Below, piece by piece: positions 6,070 to 12,695 of a DNA stretch of 28,266 bases; position 1 is the stretch's first letter, and the number at the start of each line of letters is the position of its first letter. Location: the NCBI GenBank assembly GCA_030626045.1, contig DAOUPS010000002.1:1-28266 (forward strand). The letters are read 5' to 3'. The notes under the pieces are model-generated. The model saw only the letters and a program-made list of their open reading frames with translations, was not told where the DNA came from and made no database searches. Source of the stretch: a bacterium (GTDB lineage Bacteria > Patescibacteriota > Minisyncoccia > Moranbacterales > DUUL01). A program made the position numbers and the translations under genes.

Positions 6070-6999
6070 TCAGTTTTTTCCCTCAAGACTCTTCTTTCCA
6101 TGATACTTTTTGTACACTTCTTTTAGTCCTTTATTTGTAACATGCGTGTAAATTTGTGTTGTGTTGATCGAGCTATGGCCTAAAAGTGCCTGAACACTGC
6201 GGATATCAGCGCCATTTTGCAAAAGATCCGTGGCAAAACTATGCCGCAGAATATGAGGTGTAACTTTTTTAACGATGCCTGCTTTTGTTGCGTATTTTTT
6301 TATCATTCGCTGAATGCTTCGAGGCGTTAGCCTAAGCGAGCAATTCATTTTTTCCGGATTTTTAACAATTCGCACAAATAAAGCGGGATCTACATCAATT
6401 CGTTTTTCAAGGTATCTCTCCAGAGCCTTTTTGGCCGCATCGGATATGAAAACAATTCTTACCTTGGATCCTTTTCCAACAATAGAAAATTCCTGGCGCT
6501 TAATGTTCAGTTTGTCTCGATCCAAGTTGACAAGTTCGGAGACTCTTAGTCCGGAAGAAAAAAATAGAGACAAAATGGCATGATCGCGCAAGGATGACAA
6601 CGTAGAACCACTCGATGCATTCAGAAGGCGACTAACTTCATCTGTGGTTAAGAAGCCGATAGATCGTGCTTCTGCCTTTCCTAGCTCGATTTTGTCAGCT
6701 ACAAGCGAAAGAGTATTTTGTTTTGATAAAAAATGCAAGAAGCCGCGGAGTGCGATTACGTGATAGTTTTGCGTGTTTTTACTAAGCAGGCGGTCATTTT
6801 TATTTGAAGCTCTATTCAAGAAAACACGATACTTATGAACAAGATCTTCCGTTATTTCTTCAGGGCGTGAAATATTTGACCACGAAATAAATTTTTGCAA
6901 ATAACGATCGTAATTTTCAATGGTTTTTTGGGAACGGTTTTTATCCACTTCCAAATATTCAAGATAATCTGTGGCAAGTTGTCTTATTTTGTGTGTCAT
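6070..6999 (-). CDS. xerD: Xer-type tyrosine recombinase
   Basis: This 309-residue site-specific recombinase most likely resolves chromosome dimers. It has an N-terminal SAM-like core-binding domain (about 8-95) and a C-terminal catalytic domain (about 115-295). All six catalytic positions are visible: R152 (SGLRVSEL), K176 (VGKGSK), H249 and R252 (HILRHSFATDLL), H275 (LLGHSS) and Y284 (IYTHV). The length and motifs fit XerC/XerD better than phage integrases. A single Xer would suggest a one-recombinase system, but this cannot be judged from one window. It diverges from the LysM-CHAP gene. A tRNA-like gene lies about 200 bases beyond its stop, but nothing else suggests an integrated element. 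Confidence 0.9.
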   Translation of the reverse strand: MTHKIRQLATDYLEYLEVDKNRSQKTIENYDRYLQKFISWSNISRPEEITEDLVHKYRVFLNRASNKNDRLLSKNTQNYHVIALRGFLHFLSKQNTLSLVADKIELGKAEARSIGFLTTDEVSRLLNASSGSTLSSLRDHAILSLFFSSGLRVSELVNLDRDKLNIKRQEFSIVGKGSKVRIVFISDAAKKALERYLEKRIDVDPALFVRIVKNPEKMNCSLRLTPRSIQRMIKKYATKAGIVKKVTPHILRHSFATDLLQNGADIRSVQALLGHSSINTTQIYTHVTNKGLKEVYKKYHGKKSLEGKN

Positions 7000-7060
7000 A
7001 GCAATAAATGGATCAGTTATGCTTATTTTACATTAAATAACGATGAAAATACAGACGCTA

Positions 7061-7088
7061 TTGACAAAAAAGGGCCCTTTAGTAGAAT
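7061..7088 (+). promoter_or_regulatory. Strong promoter for the LysM-CHAP gene
   Basis: A perfect TTGACA (7061-7066), a 16-base spacer and TAGAAT (7083-7088) predict a start near 7095. That leaves a leader of about 120-150 bases before the coding region, with a small hairpin (TCAGA/TCTGA) near 7135-7150. Confidence 0.7.
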
Positions 7089-7212
7089 AAGTGTTGATTA
7101 TTATTTATTGGGTTGCATAGTGATGGGAGCGCGTCAGATGTTTTTCTGATAATAGAGCTTTCTATAAATATGCTATCAACAAGGATAAAAAACCATAAAA
7201 CGTTATTTTTCA

Positions 7213-8451
7213 ATGCTTCGGAAAGAAGCTTTGAGTGATACAATGAAAAAAACGCCGACAGAAAATGCTTGGCGTGAATGGTTGCATAGGACGATTAGCT
7301 CGTTGCGGTCCACTGAAACAAAAATTCTTTCATTTATAAAAAACAATCGCACATGTCTTCTCTTGGAATTTTTTAGAAAGCACTCCGCAGTGCTTGTCGT
7401 TGTTTTTGTGACTCTTCTTGTTGTGGCCGGAAATACTGCCCAAGGAATAGTTGGCGAGGGAGAAGGTTTCTTGGTCGGAGTATTTGAAAAGGAAACAACC
7501 AATGAAGAAAAGATCATAAGGAGAGTGAAAAATAATACCTATAAATACAACTTAGCATCAGCGCCGCTAGCAACGGCCAATGAGCAAATAACAAACGAAG
7601 AAGGAAATATTGCTGAATTTATGCCTAAAGACGGCAATTTAAATCAAAACCAGATGCAGTATCAGGTGCTTACAGCAACAACACCGGATGCAAAAGAATT
7701 GCTTGGTCAGGGTGCTGACGTTGCTGTGTATGAAGTAATGGACGGAGATACTGTTGGATCAATCGCAGAAGATTTTAAAGTTACGGTCAATACTATTTTG
7801 TGGGCGAATGATATTGATGATCAGGATATGATAAGACCTGGCGACAAAATTTTTATTTTACCTGTTACCGGAGTAAAGCACGTTGTTAAGGATGGTGATC
7901 AAATTGATAAGATTGCGAAAAAATATGAGGCGGATGAAGATAAAATAATTGCGTTTAATGAATTGTCTGCTGACGGAGCGATCGAAGTTGGCATGGAATT
8001 AGTTATCCCTAATGGGAAGGTTGAACAGCAACAGCCTGCTACGCCAAGCAACCTTTTGAGGCAGAGAAACTATTACGGCTCGGGAGTCGCGGCAGGAGAT
8101 TCATCGACAAAAAGAGCGCCTTCAATTATTGATCGGAACCCAAAAGGCGGACACAAATTCCCGTACGGTTACTGCACCTGGTATGTCTCACGGCACAAGC
8201 ATGTGCCCTGGGGAGGAAACGCGGGTACTTGGCTGTATCACGCGCGCGCCTATGGCGCAAAGACAGGGAAAAAGCCAAAAAAAGGCGCAATTATTGTGAC
8301 CAGTGAAAGTTGGTATGGACATGTCGGAATTGTAACAAAAGTAAGCGGCAGTAAAGTCACCATAAAAGAAATGAATTACAGAGGATTTGCCAAAGTAAGC
8401 TCAAGAACGATCTCAGCCAAAAGCAGGGCTATCAAAGGGTATATTTATTAG
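7213..8451 (+). CDS. Membrane-anchored LysM-CHAP peptidoglycan hydrolase
   Basis: Numbered from 7213 (412 residues): a basic cytoplasmic N-terminus, one membrane segment near 59-75 (VLVVVFVTLLVVAG), a linker, LysM 1 near 172-216 (YEVMDGDTVGSIAEDF), LysM 2 near 222-266 (HVVKDGDQIDKIAKKY), then a CHAP domain near 318-412. Candidate catalytic residues are C321 in YGYCTWYVS, H370 in WYGHVGIV, and E386/N388 in KEMNY. LysM binds peptidoglycan glycan chains and CHAP usually cleaves the peptide, so a role in wall remodelling or division is likely. An ATG at 7243 (MKKTPTEN) is an alternative start; neither has a strong ribosome binding site. The gene has its own promoter and a strong terminator, so it is probably monocistronic. 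Confidence 0.9.
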   Translation: MLRKEALSDTMKKTPTENAWREWLHRTISSLRSTETKILSFIKNNRTCLLLEFFRKHSAVLVVVFVTLLVVAGNTAQGIVGEGEGFLVGVFEKETTNEEKIIRRVKNNTYKYNLASAPLATANEQITNEEGNIAEFMPKDGNLNQNQMQYQVLTATTPDAKELLGQGADVAVYEVMDGDTVGSIAEDFKVTVNTILWANDIDDQDMIRPGDKIFILPVTGVKHVVKDGDQIDKIAKKYEADEDKIIAFNELSADGAIEVGMELVIPNGKVEQQQPATPSNLLRQRNYYGSGVAAGDSSTKRAPSIIDRNPKGGHKFPYGYCTWYVSRHKHVPWGGNAGTWLYHARAYGAKTGKKPKKGAIIVTSESWYGHVGIVTKVSGSKVTIKEMNYRGFAKVSSRTISAKSRAIKGYIY

Positions 8452-8475
8452 ACTGAGTATACAGACAGCGTAAAC

Positions 8476-8512
8476 ACAAAACAATCCCGAGTACTCGGGA
8501 TTGTTTTGTAAG
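8476..8512 (+). terminator. Terminator after the LysM-CHAP gene
   Basis: A perfect 34-base palindrome (8476-8509) with arms ending in CAATCCCGAG/CTCGGGATTG. The arm closes in TTTTGT, so it can terminate rightward transcripts, and being symmetrical also leftward ones. Confidence 0.85.
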
Positions 8513-8543
8513 ACAGCACTTTCGTGCTGGCCTCGTGCTGGCG

Positions 8544-8570
8544 CGAGTTTGCAACTCGGACCTTTAGTTT
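8544..8570. repeat. Short palindromic repeat, copy 1
   Basis: CGAGTT/AACTCG hairpin with a 3-base loop, followed by GGACCTTTAGT. It resembles the hairpin after ileS (15706-15732), which reads CGAGCT/AGCTCG followed by GGACTTTTGGT. A neighbouring GCAC/GTGC hairpin lies at 8516-8527. It may be a dispersed intergenic palindrome family. Confidence 0.4.
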
Positions 8571-8624
8571 GGCGGCGGCTGAATGGGCAATGTGATGAAA
8601 GTATCCAGTATCAAGTATTAAGGA

Positions 8625-8690
8625 AAATAATCAATAACCAATAACCAATTTACAATCAATTTTCAAGTACCAATTACCAATGACAAATCC
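8625..8690. repeat. Degenerate CCAAT-type tandem repeat
   Basis: Within the 372-base gene-free stretch 8452-8823, this segment repeats variants of CAATAACCAAT, ACCAATTTACAATC and CCAATTACCAATGACAAAT. It has no coding capacity. The rest of the gap holds the terminator and palindromes above, and 8691-8823 shows nothing I can assign. Confidence 0.5.
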
Positions 8691-8823
8691 TCCGTGCCGG
8701 ATTCATTCCTGAAATGATCAAAATAAAGGACTGATGTGAATTATTGATTCAAGTTGTGCCCTAATACGGTGAGGCAGGACCAAACTCGGACTAGCGCTGA
8801 GATTTATACGTTTTGGTTTTTAT

Positions 8824-9108
8824 TTATTTCTTCTTTCTGTGAAACCGCCAGTGGCGCTTCTCGATGTAGACCACGCGCCACCAATATTGGCCCAAAAAAT
8901 ATCCTCCGACAATTCCTAGCACGGGAAAGGTATATTGCACCCATGGCGGCAGCGCGCACCAGCCAATTTTCGGAAAGTATGTGCCATACACTTGCCCTCC
9001 GCTTGAAAGAGTATATTTTATGTAGGCCATTTCAATAAGGGCATGCAAAATGAATGATAGCATCAAGCCCAAAAAAATTGTCAAAATAATATAAGTTAGC
9101 TTTTTCAT
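8824..9108 (-). CDS. Small two-helix membrane protein of unknown function
   Basis: The 94-residue product has membrane segments near 5-30 (YIILTIFLGLMLSFILHAL) and 57-77 (VQYTFPVLGIVGGYFLGQ), joined by a loop with GGQVYGTYFPKIGWCALPPW. It ends in an aromatic and basic tail (YWWRVVYIEKRHWRFHRKKK). The tail should be cytoplasmic by the positive-inside rule, putting the loop outside. I recognise no named family. It has no clear ribosome binding site and lies 142 bases downstream of comM in the same direction, so it could be read with it or alone. Confidence 0.7.
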   Translation of the reverse strand: MKKLTYIILTIFLGLMLSFILHALIEMAYIKYTLSSGGQVYGTYFPKIGWCALPPWVQYTFPVLGIVGGYFLGQYWWRVVYIEKRHWRFHRKKK

Positions 9109-9250
9109 TTCAAGATTTGTTTGACTGATTTGTTATTACACGGATATTGTCATTACCTTAACACAAAACTCTCTAACGCTACAAAAGGCAAAATAGTGTG
9201 GTTATAAAAACAGCTTTGCGCTGGTGCAAAAAGTTTTGAAAAGTCTTTTA

Positions 9251-10780
9251 TCACACTTCCTCCCTAAATCGATATTGAATGGCTTCCGCTATGCGGGGTG
9301 CGGATATTGTTTTCTCGTGTGCCAGGTCAGCGATCGTGCGTGCGACTTTCAGAAGCCTATGATACGCGCGCGGCGAAAGGTACATTTGATCGATGGCGGC
9401 TTGAAGAAGTTTTTTCTCTTCCTCTCCGATCACGCAAAATTTTCTGATATGTTTTGTATCCATCTCAGCGTTCGTGAAAATATCCAGCTTGTCAAAGCGC
9501 TTGCTTTGTATTTCACGAACAGCAGTGATCCTTTCCCGTATCGATGAACTTTTTTCACCAAGCTTGTCCGATGATAACTTTGTGAATTTTAAGCGCGGAA
9601 CTTCAATGTGCAGATCAATTCTGTCCATGATCGGACCGGACAACTTTTTCCGATAGCGGTTGATCTGGTGAGGCGTGCAAGTGCACGTTTTGTCCGGATC
9701 CGTGGCATTTCCGCAGGGGCAAGGGTTCATTGCGGCAATAAGGATGAATTGGGCCGGATAGGTAATACTTCCTTGAACTCGAGAAATGGAAACCGTGCCG
9801 TCTTCAAGCGGTTGGCGAAGATTTTCAATGACTTCGCGGGAAAATTCCGGAAACTCATCTAAGAATAGTACTCCTCTATTGGCCAATGATATCTCTCCCG
9901 GTTTTGGGAAACTGCCTCCTCCAACCAGAGAAGCGGCTGATGCGCTATGATGAGGAGATCGAAAGGGACGCTGATAAGTAAAGGGTTTCTCGACGCTGGT
10001 CAAGCCCGCGACAGAATAAAGCTTTGTTACTTCGAACGCTTCTTCGACCGTCATAGAAGGCATAATTGACGGAATTGATCTAGCCAGCATTGTTTTCCCG
10101 CTTCCGGGAGGGCCGGAGAGTAAAATGTTGTGGCCGCCTGCTACAGCGATCTCAAGAGCTCGCTTAACGTGTTCTTGCCCTTTAATGTATGCGAAATCAT
10201 GCGAAAAGTCGGCTTGAGCAAGTTGTTTTAAATAAGTGTTGTCTTTGCGCATAGGTTGAATAGGAGACGTGCCTTTGAGATGCTCAACAAGCTTTGCAAG
10301 CGTTGTTACCGGATAGACCGTTAGCTCGTCGATTATATTTGCTTCTTGTGCGTTGTCAGTAGGAACATAAAAATTATTGAATCCTTTTTCTTTTATTGAA
10401 AGACCGATCGGCAAACTTCCTTTTACGCTTCTAAGTTGGCCGTCAAGTGCGCACTCGCCAATGAATACGGCATTGTCCGAAAGCGATTTAAGCTGGTGTG
10501 ATGCCAATAATATTCCCAATGCGATAGGGAGGTCGAATGACGGACCTTCTTTCTTTAGGTCTGCCGGCGCGAGATTGACGGTAATTCTGCCAAAAAAATG
10601 CGGAGGGCGGAATCCGGAATTCTTGATCGCGCTTGAAACCCGGTCTTTTGCTTCTTTAACCGCGGTATCGGGAAGACCGACAATATTAAATTGATGCTGG
10701 CCCGGTGAGGTATCCACTTCAACTTCGATGATCCTTCCTTCCATTCCGAATGTTGAGGCGGAGTAAGTTTTTGAAGACAT
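9251..10780 (-). CDS. comM: YifB/ComM family Mg chelatase-like AAA+ ATPase
   Basis: ComM is a hexameric helicase that promotes branch migration during natural transformation; YifB is the same family. The 509-residue length is typical. Domains: an N-terminal Lon-protease-like fold (about 1-170, with NIVGLPDTAVKEAKDRV near 32-48), an AAA+ core with Walker A GPPGSGKT near 223-230 and Walker B VLFLDEF near 304-310, a Cys-rich insertion PCPCG...CTCTP near 353-370, and a C-terminal Mg-chelatase domain ending in AYHRLLKVARTIADL and AIQYRF. All ATPase motifs are intact. It follows lspA by 56 bases, suggesting a DksA-lspA-comM transcript. No other competence gene is in the window. Confidence 0.93.
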   Translation of the reverse strand: MSSKTYSASTFGMEGRIIEVEVDTSPGQHQFNIVGLPDTAVKEAKDRVSSAIKNSGFRPPHFFGRITVNLAPADLKKEGPSFDLPIALGILLASHQLKSLSDNAVFIGECALDGQLRSVKGSLPIGLSIKEKGFNNFYVPTDNAQEANIIDELTVYPVTTLAKLVEHLKGTSPIQPMRKDNTYLKQLAQADFSHDFAYIKGQEHVKRALEIAVAGGHNILLSGPPGSGKTMLARSIPSIMPSMTVEEAFEVTKLYSVAGLTSVEKPFTYQRPFRSPHHSASAASLVGGGSFPKPGEISLANRGVLFLDEFPEFSREVIENLRQPLEDGTVSISRVQGSITYPAQFILIAAMNPCPCGNATDPDKTCTCTPHQINRYRKKLSGPIMDRIDLHIEVPRLKFTKLSSDKLGEKSSSIRERITAVREIQSKRFDKLDIFTNAEMDTKHIRKFCVIGEEEKKLLQAAIDQMYLSPRAYHRLLKVARTIADLAHEKTISAPRIAEAIQYRFREEV

Positions 10781-10803
10781 TTGTTATTTTTTGGGCTGTT
10801 CAC

Positions 10804-10843
10804 AAATTAATTCTGCCGGAACTTTTTTGGTAGGAATTAATTT
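10804..10843. repeat. Hairpin over the lspA stop codon
   Basis: AAATTAATTC (10804-10813) pairs perfectly with GAATTAATTT (10834-10843), plus four further inner pairs after a one-base bulge. It covers the lspA stop codon and lies between lspA and comM. On the minus strand there is no T run after it, so it may be a processing or attenuation structure more than a terminator. Confidence 0.45.
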
Positions 10844-11280
10844 GGAAGCAATCCCTTTTTGTTTTGTTTATTAAAAGTTTGCAGGAGAAACACAGAAAGG
10901 CCTCCTGTTATCAGAATATCGGCCAAATTGAACATTGGAAATGATCCAATGGAAATGTAGTCGATGACGCATCCGAAATAAAAGCGGTCAATAATATTTG
11001 ATATAGACCCTGCAAGAGCCAGAATTAAGAAAATATTCCAAGAAGATCGCATTGCTAAGGCAAAAAATAAGGCAAATGCAATTGTCCACACAAAAAAGAA
11101 GAAAAAGCCGTTTAACGGAATACTCCAAGCTATATTTTCGTTGCACGTTAAGTCTAAAAATCCTCCTGCCAAAGGGAGGAGGCTTTTTACCGCGCAAAAT
11201 TTAACAAATTGATCAATGGCAATAGCGGCAAAAAAAAGCAGACCGCGCCATATTATTTTTTTTCCGCGCAAACTATACAT
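10837..11280 (-). CDS. lspA: Lipoprotein signal peptidase (signal peptidase II)
   Basis: LspA is an inner-membrane aspartyl protease that removes signal peptides from diacylglyceryl-modified prolipoproteins. The 147-residue protein has four predicted membrane segments. Family motifs: DQFVK near 23-27, NENIAWSIP near 47-55, NIIDRFYFGCVIDYI near 95-109 with catalytic D107, and FPMFNLADILI near 114-124 with catalytic D121. One deviation is AGSISN in place of the usual Gly-Gly-x-x-x-N. The start overlaps the end of the upstream DksA/TraR frame by 28 bases and has no clear ribosome binding site, so coupled translation is likely. Its presence implies that the cell makes lipoproteins. Confidence 0.93.
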   Translation of the reverse strand: MYSLRGKKIIWRGLLFFAAIAIDQFVKFCAVKSLLPLAGGFLDLTCNENIAWSIPLNGFFFFFVWTIAFALFFALAMRSSWNIFLILALAGSISNIIDRFYFGCVIDYISIGSFPMFNLADILITGGLSVFLLQTFNKQNKKGLLPN

Positions 11281-11612
11281 GATCGTGCTGCTGGATATGC
11301 TTTAAGCCTCTCAATACGGATTTCTTTTTTACCGCATTTTTCGCAAATTCCGTATTTACCGTTTTTCATCCGTTCTAAAGCATCGTTGACATCCTTGAGA
11401 TTTTTTTCAAGAGTTTCAGTTATGCTGATATTTGCCGTATAAGTCTCAACTTCTTCGGCATTATCCTCCTCGGTTCTCCCATAATCTTCGTATTTCGCTT
11501 CATATTCTCCCTCTCCTTCCTTATTGGCAAGCTGTGCCAGCTCGTTTTCAAGCTGTTTCTTTTCGTCAAGTAATTTTTGTTTGAATTCTTCAAGTGTTTT
11601 CTTATCCAACAT
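11253..11612 (-). CDS. DksA/TraR-type zinc-finger protein
   Basis: The 119-residue protein has an N-terminal coiled coil (about 3-80, rich in Glu and Lys) and a C-terminal four-Cys zinc finger, YGICEKCGKKEIRIERLKAY then CIVC. This architecture is that of DksA/TraR proteins, which enter the RNA polymerase secondary channel. The acidic segment (EYEAKYEDYGRTEEDNAEEV) lies where DksA has its tip, but the exact DxxDxA motif is not seen, so RNA polymerase regulation is inferred only from the family. It has its own good promoter and leads the lspA-comM genes. Confidence 0.88.
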   Translation of the reverse strand: MLDKKTLEEFKQKLLDEKKQLENELAQLANKEGEGEYEAKYEDYGRTEEDNAEEVETYTANISITETLEKNLKDVNDALERMKNGKYGICEKCGKKEIRIERLKAYPAARSCIVCAEKK

Positions 11613-11646
11613 GGTCTTGTGTTACCGATTATCACTTAATACTAAA

Positions 11647-11675
11647 ATTTTAGCATTATATTTAGAAATAATCAA
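11647..11675 (-). promoter_or_regulatory. Promoter for the DksA/TraR-lspA-comM genes
   Basis: On the minus strand, TTGATT (11675-11670), a 17-base spacer and TAAAAT (11652-11647) predict a start near 11640, about 28 bases before the ATG. The -35 box begins 2 bases past the stop codon of the upstream PspA-like gene. Confidence 0.65.
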
Positions 11676-11676
11676 T

Positions 11677-11973
11677 TTATCTTAATAGCGCGAGAGCCAG
11701 AACTCTTTTAGCTCTTTCCGGATCTTTGGCTTTCTCTGCCAGTAAAGCCTGTTGCTGAAGTTCCTGATGCTGTACGACCAGCCTTCTTAATTCTTTGCGG
11801 CCAGCTGTGGCTGCCACTATCTGCGTGGTAGCCGCTTCTCCTTTAGCGTTGGCAAGCTCCATCTCCCTTCTGACGGCATCTTGCAGTGCTTCCTGGGTTG
11901 TTTTCAGGGATTCTTCCTCATCAGACCCCATAAAAAGCCCTTTTAGCCATTTAACTACAGGTCTATCTTTCAT
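11677..11973 (-). CDS. Small coiled-coil protein, PspA-like
   Basis: The 98-residue protein starts at the ATG at 11973, chosen because GGAGG lies 6 bases upstream. Longer in-frame starts have no such site. It opens with an amphipathic segment (KDRPVVKWLKGLFMG) and then is almost wholly helical with heptad-like charge patterning (EALQDAVRREMELANAKGEA, then GRKELRRLVVQHQELQQQAL and EKAKDPERAKRVLALALL). The amphipathic start plus helical hairpin resembles the N-terminal part of PspA/IM30 membrane-stress proteins, but it is less than half their length, so this is a suggestion only. It lies 25 bases downstream of a two-helix membrane protein and is probably cotranscribed with it. Confidence 0.7.
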   Translation of the reverse strand: MKDRPVVKWLKGLFMGSDEEESLKTTQEALQDAVRREMELANAKGEAATTQIVAATAGRKELRRLVVQHQELQQQALLAEKAKDPERAKRVLALALLR

Positions 11974-11998
11974 TGTAATCCTCCACATTGTTAGTTGA

Positions 11999-12232
11999 TC
12001 ATAATTTTCTAAGGTGCCGATTAATAGCGCCAAAGACACTCTCATTTGGCTTTATTATTTTGATTGACCGAAGATAACAAACAATAATGACTATAAGTAT
12101 CAACGATGATAACAACCAAAAAGCCAACCCGATAAGCGATCTTGCGACGAAAACAATCACAATTAGCGCAATCATAATTGACACAAAATCAAGTCTTACA
12201 ACTTTACGGTCTATCTTTTTCAAAATAATCAT
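11999..12232 (-). CDS. Small two-helix membrane protein paired with the PspA-like gene
   Basis: The product of 77 residues has a basic start (MIILKKIDRKVVRLD), membrane segments near 14-33 and 34-55 separated by a short turn (ARSLIG), and a basic tail (SIKIIKPNES...NRHLRKL). Both ends should be cytoplasmic. It is preceded by AAGGAGGTGAT, the full complement of the 16S rRNA 3' end. The ATG at 12232 is only 2 bases after GGAGG, so a TTG at 12223 (74 residues, 11 bases away) or an ATT could be the real start. No family is recognised. With the following gene it forms a two-gene cassette behind its own promoter. Confidence 0.65.
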   Translation of the reverse strand: MIILKKIDRKVVRLDFVSIMIALIVIVFVARSLIGLAFWLLSSLILIVIIVCYLRSIKIIKPNESVFGAINRHLRKL

Positions 12233-12379
12233 CACCTCCTTTTGTGGCAAACCTAGATTTTCTGTTAGATGGTTTTCATTCAACGATGTTTTTTCAAGGT
12301 ACACTGGAAATTAGCCTCCAGAATGTAACTCATGAATGTGCTTTTATTTCATAAATTAGATTCCGGATACTAATGCCAC

Positions 12380-12407
12380 AGACTAACACAAGTATTCTTT
12401 TTGTCAA
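12380..12407 (-). promoter_or_regulatory. Candidate promoter for the two-gene PspA-like cassette
   Basis: On the minus strand, a perfect TTGACA (12407-12402), a 16-base spacer and TAGTCT (12385-12380). The -35 is consensus and the -10 poor, which may mean activator dependence. It predicts a leader of about 140 bases. Confidence 0.45.
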
Positions 12408-12566
12408 TACCAGCATGGGGGCAATCATTACAAGTTGGAACAAGTTATAGCGAGTTTTCCAGATAATTAAGGGGAGAATAGATTATAGTTAAAAATAATG
12501 TCCATACCGCTGCTAATTTTTGCAGGAAACAAATAAAAGAATAAAATCGAATAGTAATTCCAAGGG

Positions 12567-12595
12567 TTTACAATAAGATAAAAACACGATACGAT
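12567..12595 (+). promoter_or_regulatory. ileS: Candidate promoter for ileS
   Basis: TTTACA (12567-12572), a 17-base spacer and TACGAT (12590-12595) lie in the 463-base gap 12233-12695, predicting a leader of about 95 bases. No T-box specifier stem or TGG-type antiterminator sequence is visible in it. The rest of the gap holds the leftward promoter at 12380-12407 and nothing else I can assign. Confidence 0.5.
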
Positions 12596-12695
12596 GAGGG
12601 CGTATAGGGGGAAAAATGATGATCTAACAGTAACTTTCGAAATTGTGGCAACAGTTCTAATAACTATCGTACTCAAAAAGGTAATTCAGTAGATT

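Noticed and set aside
5798..6999. Integrated element bounded by the tRNA-like gene and the Xer recombinase
   Set aside because: The recombinase has a housekeeping Xer layout, no cargo genes lie between, and no direct repeat of the tRNA 3' end is seen.
8478..8690. CRISPR array
   Set aside because: The repeats are degenerate and of irregular spacing, there are no unique spacers of constant length, and no cas gene is present.
12467..12676. 69-codon minus-strand frame upstream of ileS
   Set aside because: AT-rich Phe/Ile/Ser translation, no start signal, and it covers the ileS promoter.
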